From positions 25,323-53,108 of the forward strand of contig NOKP01000073.1 of assembly GCA_002682825.1 (NCBI GenBank): a DNA stretch of 27,786 nt, given 5' to 3'. Every line of letters begins with the position of its first letter. The first letter of the stretch is position 1. Shown here in pieces: positions 10,990 to 22,094 of the stretch. Under the pieces are notes generated by a model, which was given only the letters and a program-made list of their open reading frames with translations, was not told the DNA's origin and made no database searches. Source of the DNA: Neonectria sp. B-13 (taxonomy: Eukaryota > Ascomycota > Sordariomycetes > Hypocreales > Nectriaceae). The position numbers and the translations under genes are program-made.

Positions 10990-11652
10990 TATATAGTTTA
11001 TTTTTACATTTAATCTTAAAGATTATGTAATAGTATATATTCTATAACTAAAGGTATTAAATTAATTTCTATTCTTTAATTCTAAGCTTTAAGAGTTGAA
11101 ATTCTGTTTCTAAGTATTAATAACCTTAAATAGGCTAGAATAAGGTTTAGCTATATTACCTTTTTACTTATATTTTTATGTTTTAAGGTTAATATCTAAG
11201 CTTTGATTTCTAAGTTTTCATTTCAAATCCTTGATTTCTGAACTTTGATTTCAAATGTCTGGTTTTAAATCCTATTTTATCTTAATATAAACTTATCTAT
11301 ATAAAGGTATAGCTTTTCTCTAGCTAGACGAAAGAACTATTAAGTAGCTTAATACACCATTAAGATCTATCTTACCTTTATCTATTCTGTCTATCTATTT
11401 AAAAGAAAAACCCTATTCTATCTTATATTACAAAAGCCCTATTCTTTAACAACCCTTTATTCTTATTGTATTATGTATGACCAGGGTTGTGAAATTCATT
11501 AGTACTTTTACTACTAATTAAATATTAATTTAAATTAATTAGTATACTACTAATTAAATACTAAAAGTTTTAGTATTAATATGAAGTAATACTTATTAAT
11601 TTGAATTAGTATTTAATTAGTATTTAGTATTTTGAATTCGTATTAGTATTAG

Positions 11653-12259
11653 CAGGGTTGTGAAATTAGTTAGTACTTTTTAGTTAGTAATTAGTAACTA
11701 ACTAAAATCACTTACTAATTACTAACTAATTACTAAAAGTTTTAGTAATTAGTTAGTAATTACTAAAATAAATTCGTTAGTAATTAGTTAGTAATTTAGT
11801 AACTAAAACCCGAATTTTAATTATAAATCTATTTACTAAATATCTCTTTTCAATATGTATTAAATATATGTTTAAAGTTTGATTATTACTAATATTAAAA
11901 GGATTATATAGTATACTATAATAAAGTTATTATTATTAATAAAGGATTATTTATAATTTATTTTAATTATATTTTAGCTAAAGAATACTAAATTAAATTA
12001 AATACTATATATATAACTTTAAATATATAAATAGCTAACTTTCTATATATTTATTAATATTTCTATTTCTAATAATATTACATTATTTACTTATTTTAAT
12101 TACTAAAATAAGTAGTAATTACTAAAATTTTTGTTAGTAAAATTACTAACTAATTACTAAAAGTTTTAGTTAATTACTAACTAATTACCTAAGTAAATTA
12201 GTTAGTAATAGTCAGAGGAGTTACTAACTAATTACTAACTAACTAAAATCACAACCCTG
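11653..12259. mobile_element. hAT MITE (607 bp), TTAGTAA type
   Basis: CAGGGTTGTGAAATTAGTTA at 11653 and the inverse AAAATCACAACCCTG ending at 12259, flanked by a perfect 8-bp duplication AGTATTAG (11645-11652, 12260-12267). Subterminal zones iterate TTAGTAATTAGTTAGTAA in both directions. Same family as 18282-18903. No coding sequence. Confidence 0.9.
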
Positions 12260-12442
12260 AGTATTAGTATGAGGTAATACTAATTAAATACTAATTAATT
12301 AGTATTCTAGTATTAAATTAGTATTAAGATATTTCTAAGCTAAAAGCTTACTTATTTAATAAATACTATATAATAAAGTAAGAAGAAAATCGTATTAAAT
12401 TATTTAAAGTTCTAATGTAAAATAATATATCAAATATCAATT

Positions 12443-12585
12443 AGAACATTCTAGGAGATAAATTACTAATTAGAACATTCTGAATTTCTAGTAATTAGAT
12501 TTATCATTTAATATCTAGATTAATAATTCAATATCTAGATTAAGAATTAAGTATTAGAAGTTAATATTACTGATTAGAAGATTCT
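12443..12585 (+). promoter_or_regulatory. three heat-shock-element-like palindromes upstream of transposase D
   Basis: AGAACATTCT at 12443 and 12472 and AGAAGATTCT at 12576 each fit nGAAnnTTCn, the paired unit bound by heat-shock factor. They sit about 320, 290 and 185 bp before the ATG and lie in repeated sequence (TCTAGTAATTAGATT occurs twice, TATCTAGATTAA twice). A full element needs three contiguous units, which is only approached at 12472-12487. Regulation by stress is inference. Confidence 0.3.
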
Positions 12586-12644
12586 AGTAATTAGATTCAT
12601 AAATTAATACCTAGATTAATAGTTAACTATACTAGTTAGTTAAC

Positions 12645-12652
12645 TATAAATA
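12645..12652 (+). promoter_or_regulatory. candidate TATA box of transposase D
   Basis: TATAAATA lies 110 bp before the ATG at 12762 and is followed by a leader (CCCTTAATCCCTCTTTAAAC) resembling that of copy A. Confidence 0.4.
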
Positions 12653-12761
12653 AGCCCTTAATCCCTCTTTAAACCTAGATATTATTATTTAAGTATATTA
12701 TCTTATTATTAACCTTATCACTATCTATTTCTTCCCTATTTTCCTATAATAGATTCAACCA

Positions 12762-15700
12762 ATGGATTCAAATGATGGTTTTAATCCTTCTTATTCTGAC
12801 TCTGAGTCAGACACTAACCCCTTTTTAGAAGAGACTAGCTTCCAAGCTCCCTCTGATAGGGATAGTCTCAACCAATCAGGCCTTGACTCAGAAATAGCCT
12901 CCTCTTCTTCACAAGCTATTCCAGAAGATATAAGCTCCAGAGCTTATATCTTTAAATATAGCTCATTTAAGAAGACTCTATTACCTTCTGGGGAAGGTAA
13001 GGAGCTAGAAATGGAAGTTAGCTGTACTATGTAAGTCTTCCTTTTTTAACTACTAAATAAGCTATTTACTAACTATTTAATAGGTATAAATATAACAAGA
13101 TTGCAAAAGTCCAAGGATTTCAATCTTCCAACTTCTAAAAACACTATTAAGCTAAGCACCTACAAATTGCTTATAATAAGCAGTCTAAACCTACTCGAAA
13201 AAGAAGTAAGTTATTTTTAACTATTTAAACGGGGAAGAAATACTAATAGTTATTAGAAGTAGATTTTCTTAAGCCTAATAGCCCCTTTAACCTAAATATT
13301 AGGAATAAGAGATCTAGATCAAATTTATTTGATTCATCTAGTGGGTTTAAGGAAGGAAAAGCCGTAAAAAAGGTCCTTTATTTTTTAGTAGAATATAATC
13401 TATCTTTTAATATACTAAATCACGGATAAAATCTTCCTGATCCCCCCATTTGCACAAAATAAAACATTTAATGTCTTGTCTGAGATTAAATTCTGTACCT
13501 GCTAAGATATTATACTTAAATTGCCTACTATTGTAGGTTTTGCAGAAAGCCAGCTATCCTGGTCAGTATTGTCTTTCACTACACCTACCATAATTCTTCG
13601 GATATTTATGCTACAATAATCCGTTCGGACTTTTATAATCCTGATTATGGTAAAATCACCAGGCTTCGGGTCTAACTTTAGACACTTTACGTTATTTTAA
13701 CGGTCGGTTTAACTACGTATAATCTCGCATGTAATGTTAAGTTAGTGACCCATTATTCGAAAGGTACGTTCTAACTTTTTTATTTTTCCGAACTGCTTAT
13801 AAAATCACTATTTTTCTTTTAGTTCCCTCACGGACCACGGTACTTTCCACTATCGCTTATATATTATATTTAGCCTTTGAGAAGGTTCCTCATTTAATTT
13901 AAACAGTTTCTCAACCATTTTACTTTTTAGGCCTGTCTACTTTAGCTCACGCTAATTATAGAATCTCTTTTGATTTCTTTTCCTAAAGTTACTAAGATAT
14001 TTCAATTCACTTCGTTTATTATTTAATTTCTCTTCGAGTTAATATATCATGCATATATTATATATATTTCAAATTCCTATACTTTTCAAAACCTTTTAAC
14101 CTATTAGAATAAGTAAGTCTTTTCTTCCTTTTAACTTTAATTCTAACATTGGAGTATACTAACCTTAATAGGGCTAGTCCTTCTATTAATAGATGGAAAA
14201 TTAAGGGTATCTTAAAGGATACCTTTTAATAATAGCTTATTATAATTAAATAAGCAACTTGAAGAAAATGAATTAGACTTAGAGTCTTTTTCTCTAACCT
14301 TTGATATTTGGACTTCAAATATACAAATTGCCTTTCTAGGCCTTATTGTAGTTTTTATAGATAGGGACTTTAATCTTATTTATAAGCTGATTGGTAAGTA
14401 AAGATTTTATTATACTAATTGATTATAATAATTTCCTATTTAGAAGTTAGCTAATATGTTTAATTTAACTAACTTCTAAATAGGCTTTAATCAGCTTTCT
14501 GAGAGTCATACTGGCCTTTATATCTATAAGGAATTTATAGAAGCTTTAAAGCCTTATCCAGCTATTATAGTTAATTCTATATTTAGGCAAGCTTTTCCGT
14601 TTAACTAATTTAACTTTAAGCTTTTAAGCTAATAAATAACCTTAATAGTATTGCAAGGGATAATGCAGCGAATGATAACACATTTATCTCTGCTTTTAAA
14701 GATAATTATAACCTATCTTTAAATCAGAGATTTAAATGTGATATTCGCTGTATAGCGCATATAATTAACCTTATTGTGCAAGATATCCTAAAGGAATTCC
14801 TTTTATCTAAGGAATTAGAAATAGCATTATCTGACCAAAATAATGCTATTTTAGAAGAGGTCCCTAGTCCCTTATCTAGTAAATTTACTAATACCCTTAA
14901 TCTTAAGCTTAATCTAATTTATTATAGCCCTTATTACCCAGATTCGAAGAATAGCTGTTTTAACTAAGTATACAACTGAAGTTAAACAGCTATTAGAAGA
15001 GGGAATAAAAAAGTTTCAAAGGGAAACTAAGCTTCTGACTAAGAAGAAAAAGGTCCCTTTAGGTAAGCTTATTCCTGTTCTTATTCTTATTTTTAACCTT
15101 AATTTAAGCTAACCTTTAATTAGATAATTCAACTCGCTGGAATTCAACATTTCGAATGATTGAAGCTAGCCTTGAATTAAAAGACCCTTTAGCCTATGTC
15201 TTTAAGAATACATCTAATACAGAGTTTGAAGAGGTAATAGCTAATTTATTATCCCTTTTTCCCTTTATAATAATACTAATATTTAAATATAGGTCTTTTT
15301 AGCAGATATTGACTGGGAATTCCTAATTGAAGTTAAAAGACTATTTGGGGTCTTTATAAGACCTTCAATTAGGCTACAAGGTCAATTTTACACTACTATG
15401 CCAGAAGGCTTATTATTTATTTGTCAAATTTATAATAAGCTAGAAGCTTTAAAGGAAGCTTTTTCTACTAGTAGTTCTGAAAGGCTTGAATTTGTAAGTC
15501 TTTATTTCCTATTTTCCTATTTTCCTATTTTCCTATTTTTCTATTCTCTATATCTTATTAGTTAAATAAAACTAACCTTTTATTAGGCTAATAGCTATTT
15601 ACGGCTTATTAATGCTATTAATAAAGGTGTAAATAAGCTTGAAAAGTACTTTCCTAAGAGCTTAACTAAGAAGGATTTAGTCCACTATCAGCCCTATCTT

Positions 15701-16391
15701 TATAGTATTATTTTAGACCCTAGGTTTAAATTTAATGCATTTTAAAGATAATGGCTTATTAGCTTTCTATCCTACTATTAGTCAAGATATAGTTAACTTA
15801 TTTAAAGTTGACTATACAAGGTATGTTTAAAAGCTCTTATTTTAATTTTAAGCTTATTTCCTATTTACTAACTAATTAATAGAGTTAAGCAAGAAAGAGG
15901 GGATTTTCAGCAGCTTAATTTATCCTTTGATGAATTAGGTCCTGATGCTAGCTTAGAAGATAAGCTATCTTCTAATTCAGGGTCTGAAGATGATTTTTAT
16001 ATAAGTGATATTCCTAAGGAAGAGGAATATCTTACTTATATAAATGAGGCAGTCTTACCTAAAAGGGTTAGTATTATCCTAATTTTCTTTAACCTTAATT
16101 ATAATACTAACCTTCATTTATTAGACTGACATTCTAGAATATTGGAGAAATACTACAATTCGATTTCCCAATTTAGCTATATTAGCTAGGCGCTATTTAG
16201 CTATTCCAGCCACTTCTGCAGCTATTGAAAGCACCTTTTCAATTAGTAATAATATTATTACTAAATCAAGGAATAGGCTATTACCTAATACAGTTAGGCA
16301 GCTTATTTTTCTTAAAAGGTGGAATAGGTCTTTTAATGACTTAAAGAAGGAAGAAGAAGAAGGAAATAGGGAGGAAATTGAAGAGGAATAA
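12762..16391 (+). pseudogene. hAT-family transposase D, 12 exons, interrupted
   Basis: Same gene as copy A. Exons: 12762-13030, 13084-13205, 13257-14112 (with the rRNA insertion 13421-14070), 14172-14393, 14484-14586, 14649-14878, 14928-15062, 15124-15233, 15293-15493, 15587-15820, 15883-16066, 16125-16391. Residues 1-90 open MDSNDGFNPSYSDSESDTNP, an acidic Ser-rich leader before the BED finger; the second finger Cys is Tyr here (TAT for TGT in A). Exon 4 has the FDIWTSN catalytic region, exon 6 DNAANDNTF and DIRCIAHIINLIVQDILKEF, and exon 12 the dimerisation block with IESTFSISNN. Damage: the 650-bp insertion, an extra T in exon 4 (CTTTTAATAATAG) and another in exon 10 (AAATTTAATGC). The exon 5 donor is GC rather than GT. 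It shares the start codon context CCAATGGATTC with its relatives. Confidence 0.88.
13421..14070 (-). pseudogene. rnl: NUMT: mitochondrial large-subunit rRNA fragment
   Basis: On the minus strand this reads, in 23S order, as conserved LSU rRNA blocks: AACGAAGTGAATTGAAA (14018-14001) and GGAAAAGAAATCA of domain I; ACCGTGGTCCGTGAGGGAA (13841-13823); CGTACCTTTCGAATAATGGG (about 13769-13750); CCCGAAGCCTGGTGA (about 13670-13656); GGTAGGTGTAGTGAAAGAC; and ACCAGGATAGCTGG (13563-13550). The AT-rich spacers point to a fungal mitochondrial rather than bacterial or nuclear 28S source. It spans roughly the first third of the molecule, starting inside domain I. It interrupts exon 3 of transposase D and is flanked by AAAT on both sides (13417-13420, 14071-14074); uninterrupted copies have this site once. 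It is a nuclear insertion of mitochondrial DNA, not a working rRNA gene. Confidence 0.92.
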
Positions 16392-16860
16392 GGGGTTTCT
16401 TAGTATATTGTTCTTAGTTCTTTTTAGCTAGTTCTTTTTCCTTATTAAGGGTATTAATTATTAGCTTAATTATATTATTAATTAAAGTAATTAGTATATT
16501 TAACTATATTAATCTATTAGCTATTAATTGAAGTCTATAATTAGAACTAGTCTGTTTTAGACTAATAGACTAACTAATTAATTTTAAAAGCTTAAGCTAA
16601 TCTATCTTATTTTAAGCTAGTAATTAAGTTATTTATTTAAATAATAGATATTAGATATTTAACTTAACTAATTACCTTTTTTAAGTTAGTAATTAAATTA
16701 TCTATTTAAATAATTAGCGAATTAAGCTATTAAGCTATTTATTTAAGGTTATAATATCTTATTTTTAAAATAAGTCCATTTTGGACTTATGGACTTAAAA
16801 AATAAGTTTAAGTCTAAGGGTGGAATAACTAACTAAAACTAGTAATTAGTTAGTCCTAAG

Positions 16861-17993
16861 CAGGGTTGTGAAATTAGTTAGTCCAGTACTTTTTCTAGTC
16901 CACCTTTAAGCCCTTATTAAAAATCAGATTCTTACTCTAAAAAAAGGAAAATTATATTCTTAGATAGCTCTTAAAAGCTAAAGTTCAATAATATAATCAT
17001 TCCATTTTTAGCTGCTTAAATAAGCAAAGAAGGCTAAATTAGTCCACTTTTAGTACTAGTCCAGTCAGGGTTGTGAAATTAATTAGTATTTACTAATTAA
17101 ATACTAAAACTTTTAGTATTAATTAGTATTTAGTATTTTCATTTTAGTATTAATTAGTACTAACCTATACTAATACTAATTAATTTGAATTAGTATTTAA
17201 TTAGTATTTAGTATTTAGAATTAGTATTTAATTAGTATAGATACCAATTAATTAATTAGTAATTTAGTATTATAAAGTACTAAAGTTTATAGCTTTAAAT
17301 TAAAACTACTATAGCTTAAAGCCTTAAATAATAGACCTAATTCTCTTTTATAAGATAGTATTAATCCTATTTTTATACTATTTTTATTTTATTAAAAAGA
17401 AAATAATTAATACTAAATAAAAATAGTATTTTAGTTAAAAAGCTAATAAATAAAATATTTGATAAATCTATTTATAATACATAACAGATAATAGATTAAG
17501 TCTTACTTTATAGTCTTTTTCTTAGATTTAATAATACTTTCCTATATAAGCTTTTAATATTTTCTAATACGAAAATACTAATTAATTCATATTTAATTAG
17601 TACTACCTTATACTAATACTAGTACTAATTTAGAATACTAAATACCAATTAAATACTAATTCAAATTAATTAGTATTACCTTATACTAATACTAAAACTT
17701 TTAGTATTTAATTAGTATTTTACTAATTAATTTAAATTAGTATTAATTAGTAGAAAAAGTACTAATTAATTTCACAACCCTGAGTCCAGTCCAAATAATG
17801 GACTAATTGTGGACTAATAGGGATTTCTAGCTAAAGAAAAAAGCTTAGGTAATCAGGGTTCTAACTTAAGATACCTAAGTATCTAGGCTATTAGAATCTT
17901 AAATATCTTGATATTTGGCTTAAAGACTGATTTTTAATAAAGGTTTTAATTTGGACTAGTAAGAATTTCAAGCGGACTAATTTCACAACCCTG
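16861..17993. mobile_element. non-autonomous hAT element, TTAGTCC type, in the 3' flank of D
   Basis: CAGGGTTGTGAAATTAGTTA at 16861 and the inverse GGACTAATTTCACAACCCTG ending at 17993, flanked by a perfect 8-bp duplication GTCCTAAG (16853-16860, 17994-18001). It is about 410 bp once the nested MITE is removed. Subterminal motifs are GGACTA/TAGTCC. No coding sequence. Confidence 0.9.
17066..17782. mobile_element. hAT MITE (717 bp), TTAGTAT type, nested in 16861-17993
   Basis: CAGGGTTGTGAAATTAATTA at 17066, inverse ending 17782, flanked by a perfect 8-bp duplication AGTCCAGT (17058-17065, 17783-17790). Both ends iterate AATTAGTATTTAATTAGTA. The interior (TAAAAGCTTATAT, TTTTAATATTTTCTAATAC) matches the MITE starting at 24491, so they are one family. 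Confidence 0.9.
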
Positions 17994-18281
17994 GTCCTAA
18001 GTCTAAAAGATAAGTCCAAGTTTAAGTCCAGGCCTAGACTAACTAACAACTAATTCTAATAAGTCCGGACTAACTAAAAACTCATTAAATAAGTTTTAAG
18101 TTAGTCCGGACTAACTTATTTCACAACCCTGGCTATAAGCAGGGTTGTGATCCCAGTCAGCAGTCAATGACTTAAGTCAGTGAATTATTAAGTCATGACT
18201 AAAAAAGTCAGACTAATACTGACTTTTTTAGTCTAAGTCACTCTAGTGACTTAATTAGTGACTAAATTAGTCAGGTATGAC

Positions 18282-18903
18282 CAGGGTTGTGATTTTAGTT
18301 AGTTAGTAATTACTAGTTACTAAAAGTTTTAGTAATTAGTAATTACTAACTAATTCACTTTAGTAATTAGTTAGTAACTACTCTGACTATTACTAACTAA
18401 TTTACTTTAGTAATTAGTTAGTAATTAACTAAAACTTTTAGTAATTAGTTAGTAAAATTACTAACTAAAGTTTTAATAATTAGTACTTAATTTAGTAATT
18501 ATAATAAGATATAAATATAAACTTTATTATATATGTTACAAGTATTAAGATTCTATAGCTCTTTATTACTCTCTTGTTAATAGTACTTATTTTAGTAGTA
18601 TTAATTTCAGATTTTATAGCTTTTTATTAGCGTTATTTAATAATACTTATTTTAATATTATTTATAATAAGATTTTATAGCCTTTTTTAACTTTATAATA
18701 AATTATCTCTATCTTTATCTTATTAAAAATAATATTCTATTGCTTACTATTACTCTCTAATTAATAATATATATACCTTTTAAGACTATAAATATAATAT
18801 TATTAGGTCTTTAGTTAATACATTACTAACTAATTACTAACTAATTTGATTTTAGTAATTACTAACTACTAACTAAAAAGTACTAACCAATTTCACAACC
18901 CTG
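18282..18903. mobile_element. hAT MITE (622 bp), TTAGTAA type, in the left end of E
   Basis: CAGGGTTGTGATTTTAGTTA at 18282, inverse CAATTTCACAACCCTG ending 18903, flanked by a perfect 8-bp duplication GGTATGAC (18274-18281, 18904-18911). Iterates TTAGTAATTAGTTAGTAA at both ends, like 11653-12259. No coding sequence. Confidence 0.9.
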
Positions 18904-19050
18904 GGTATGACTTAAGTCACTAGAGTGACTTGACTTATACTGACTAATGACTAAATTAGTCTGACTAATTTAGTCAGACTTGACTAATTTAGTCAGACTT
19001 GACTAATTATAAATAATAGTAATATATCTTCTTTAAATTAAGAACTAGCT

Positions 19051-19230
19051 AGATGAAACTAGAAGCTGTTTTAACTAACTAGGTGAAACCGGAAGCTGTT
19101 TTAAATAATAAGATAAAACCGGAAGCTGTTTTAAATACTAAGATAAAACTGGAAGCTGTTTTAGCTAGCTAGATAAAACCGGAACCTGTTTTAAATAATA
19201 AGATAAAATAGAATAATTGTTTTATCTTAA
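19051..19230 (+). repeat. six 30-bp tandem units upstream of transposase E
   Basis: Units begin at 19051, 19081, 19111, 19141, 19171 and 19201. The consensus is AGATAAAACCGGAAGCTGTT followed by TTAAATAMTA. The first five units are well conserved; the sixth is degenerate. The array ends 305 bp before the ATG. The GC-containing core (A)CCGGAAGCTG is kept while the spacer varies, as expected for a protein-binding array. It may be a regulatory or transposase-binding iteron. Confidence 0.85.
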
Positions 19231-19248
19231 AAGATTAGCTAGTGATTT

Positions 19249-19275
19249 AAAACCGGATATCTAGAAACCGGTTTT
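19249..19275. promoter_or_regulatory. inverted AAAACCGG / CCGGTTTT pair
   Basis: AAAACCGG at 19249-19256 and CCGGTTTT at 19268-19275 are separated by 11 bp and repeat the core of the 30-bp units just upstream. Inverted CGG triplets are typical targets of fungal Zn2Cys6 factors, so this could be an operator-like site; that link is inference. Confidence 0.35.
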
Positions 19276-19456
19276 ATAATATCTAATTAATAAGCTTAAT
19301 TTATAATATAGGATTAATAAGCTAGAATGACTAAAACTAGGATTTAGAAGATAAAAAGGAAGAAAGCTACTATTATAAAATAATAATCATCATCACTTAC
19401 ACTAATCACACATAACCACTTTCATATACACTAATAGCTAGCAGGCTAGCTATCCT

Positions 19457-19464
19457 TTATATAC
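19457..19464 (+). promoter_or_regulatory. candidate TATA box of transposase E
   Basis: TTTATATA lies 71 bp before the ATG at 19535, the same range as the candidate boxes of A and D. Confidence 0.35.
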
Positions 19465-21255
19465 CTTTTTACCTTCTATTACACCTTCTATCTATTTTTA
19501 ACAATTAAAACCTCTCTTCTTTTAGCTATTTAAAATGGCTGCTTCTTCTTCTTATTATGAGTCTGAAAATGCTGAATCCGATTCAAATGCAAATTTTCAA
19601 TCTTCTATTATAGAAGAAGCTTCTATTTCTTCCTCTTTATATTCTAAATTTACAAATTCAGAATATAATAAGCCTGACTTTGAGCTAGAAGACCCTTATA
19701 AGTCAAAAAATATATATTTTTGCAAATGGGCTTTTTACTAGAAGTCTTTTACCTATCAATTTAAATAAAGATAGAGAAATGCTTATTAGCTGCACAAGGT
19801 ATAGTTTTTAACCCTTTTTACTACTTATTTAACTGTTTTCTTGTATTCTATTATATATATTAATCTATTACTAATATATCTATTTTATAGCTGTGCTTTT
19901 AGTCAAGTTGCTAAAATTAAAGGCTTTATATCCTCTAATTTTCAACGTCATTATAAGATTAAGCATATAGGAATTGCTTATAATAAAAAGTCTGAAGAAA
20001 CCCGCAAAAGAAGTAAGTTAAATAGCCTACCTTATATACCTATATATTTTACTAACCCTTTATTAGAAATAGATACCTTATCTAGCCCTACGTCTAGAGA
20101 AAGTTTCTTTAATTTAAATATTAAGGAAAAAAGACCTAGGGCTAGTAATTTATCTACTTTTAATGAAGAAGCTGCTATAAGAAAGGTTCTTTATTTTCTT
20201 ATAGAAAATAACCTTCCTTTTCGAGTTTTAAGTAGTAATTCCTTTCAGAAATTACTAGCTTATTATAATAAGTATATTTCCCTTTTTCTCTCTATTTTAA
20301 TAATACTTTAAAGCTATTTTTAAGCTATATAAACTAACTCTTTAATAGTAATTCCCCTATTATTAATAGGTGGAATATAAAGGATGTTTTAAAAACAACC
20401 TTTGAGACTAGCCTAGCTAGGCTGAATTCAGAGCTAGCAGCTAATATACAAACCTTAGGGACTTTTTCCTTAATGTTTGATATATGGACTGCTAGTAACC
20501 AGACTGCCTATTTAGGCATTATTTGAACTTATATTTCCCCTGATTTTCAATTAGAATATAAGTTAATAGGTTAGTAATTTCTTAATTCCTTTTATTTATT
20601 TTATATATATATATATAACTAATATTTAACATAGGCTTTAATAATCTAGATGAAAGTAATACTGGCTTATATATTTATAAGCAGTTTTTGGCTGCTTTAA
20701 ATATATTTCCTAGTATTTCTCTAAGGTCTATTTTTAGGTATAACTATTCCTTTTTTCATTTATATTCTTTAGCTTCTAACTAATATTAATATAGTATAAC
20801 TGGGGATAATGCAGCGAATAATAACCGGTTTTTAAGCTCTTTTAAAGATATTTATGAAAATAACTTTAAAATTGACTTCAAAAATGATATTCCCTGTATT
20901 AGTCATATTTTAAACCTAGTTGCACAAGATATCTTAAAAGAATATCTTTCTTCTGACCTTTCAGACTCTATTTTATCTAAATAAATAGATTCTTTATCTA
21001 TAGAAGATAATCTAGAAGAAGAAGAAGAGGAATTTAATAAGCCACTTTTTAGTAGTACGTTATTCTTCTTTTATAAGATGTAAAAGTTAGTAATTTTTTA
21101 ATAGCTATTATAAGCCGGCTAAGGCGTCTTGCAACTATTATTAAATATACACAAGATGTTAAAAAGCTATTAGAAGAGGAAATTAAAAAATATAAATTAG
21201 AAGGCTCTTTAACTTCTAATTTTAATAAGAAATTAATTCCCTTTAGGTGTGTATT

Positions 21256-21277
21256 CCCCCCCCCCCCCCCCCCCCCC
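21256..21277 (+). repeat. C22 homopolymer in intron 7 of transposase E
   Basis: A run of 22 cytosines starts 10 bp after the donor site of the intron. It is the only long GC homopolymer in the window. Confidence 0.9.
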
Positions 21278-21976
21278 TTTCTTTTTAAATAACTAGCTAT
21301 ATTACTATAGCTAGCTATTTTATCTACTTCTTTTATTATTTAAAAATAGATATACTAAAAACAAATAAATAATATAACCCGTTGGAATTCTACTTTTTAT
21401 ATGATTAATACAGCTCTTTTATTAAAAGACCCTATTAATTATATAATTAAGAATTCCTTACATAATGAGGTTGAGAAAATAGCTCTTTCTGAAGCTGATT
21501 GGCTAGCTTTAAAAGAGCTTAAAGCTATTTTTCAAGCCTTTTTAAAGCCTTCAATTAAGTTACAAGGACAGGTCTATATAACAGTTCCCAAAAGCTTATT
21601 ATATATATATCAATTATATAATAAGCTAGAAGAGCTTTATAAAGACTATTCTCAAAAGGCTAAAAGACCTAATTTAGTAAGTTATTCTTTAGCTTTTTAT
21701 ACCTCTTTTTATTAATTTATATACTAATTTTAAATAAGAGCTTTTATTCTAGTTATTCTAGGGCTATTTCTAAAGGTCTAGAAAAGCTAGAAAATTATTT
21801 CCCTAAGAAGCTAGATTTTCTAGCTTTAAGGGAAAATAAAGCTTTTCTTTTATCTATTATTCTTGACCCTAGGCTTAAATTAGCCCAATTTAAGCCCGGT
21901 GGCCTTCTTTTTTATTATTCTACTATTGAAAAAGATATTAGAGGCTTATTTAAAGCTGAATTTGAAAGGTAAGTAA

Positions 21977-22094
21977 TTTCTTTATTATTATAACCCTATT
22001 AAGTATACCTATTAAAAAGAAGGTATATAAAGGGGTTTCTTTATTATTATAACCCTATTAAGTATACCTATTAAAAAGAAGGTATATAAAGGGG
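21977..22094 (+). repeat. perfect 59-bp tandem duplication in intron 10 of transposase E
   Basis: 21977-22035 and 22036-22094 are identical. The unit contains TATACCT...AGGTATA, able to pair. It enlarges the intron to about 184 bp, against 55-72 bp in the A and D copies. Identity of the copies indicates a recent event. Confidence 0.92.

Larger units (their letters stand above)
9992..11481 (+). mobile_element. left part of a different hAT-like element (G)
   Basis: CAGAGTTGGTAAATTCG begins at 9992, right after CCTAATAC in the last exon of C; the coding sequence of C does not resume in the window, so G's right end is absent. 9998-10150 iterates TTCGTTA/TAACGAA many times, as in hAT subterminal regions. 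A pogo MITE occupies 10554-10989. 10990-11481 is AT-rich non-coding sequence with three TTGATTTC motifs (about 11195-11255) and CTATATAAAGG near 11298; it reads like a 5' leader, but no coding sequence follows. A second possibility is that G is itself a MITE-like remnant. Confidence 0.5.
11482..18131 (+). mobile_element. hAT element D with nested insertions
   Basis: Left terminus CAGGGTTGTGAAATT at 11482 after TGTATGAC; right terminus CTTATTTCACAACCCTG at 18131 followed by GCTATAAG. Subtracting the nested MITE at 11653, the rRNA insertion at 13421 and the MITE pair at 16861 leaves about 4.24 kb, close to element E. Left subterminal motifs are mostly TTAGTAT, right ones TTAGTCC. That 11482 and 18131 belong to one element is inferred from this size and from the lack of any other left end; the flanking 8-mers do not match each other (see the composite finding). 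16392-16860 is non-coding 3' flank. Confidence 0.6.

Noticed and set aside
13421..14070. Bacterial contamination or a functional rRNA gene
   Set aside because: The segment covers only part of the LSU, has AT-rich mitochondrial-type spacers and is bounded by transposase D sequence on both sides, so an inserted mitochondrial fragment explains it better.
19051..19230. CRISPR-like array
   Set aside because: The units are directly tandem with no unique spacers, in a eukaryotic transposon promoter; no cas genes are nearby.
19841..20311. 156-codon frame as a separate membrane protein gene
   Set aside because: Its hydrophobic first part is translated intron 1 of transposase E; the rest is exons 2-3 with an intron read through.
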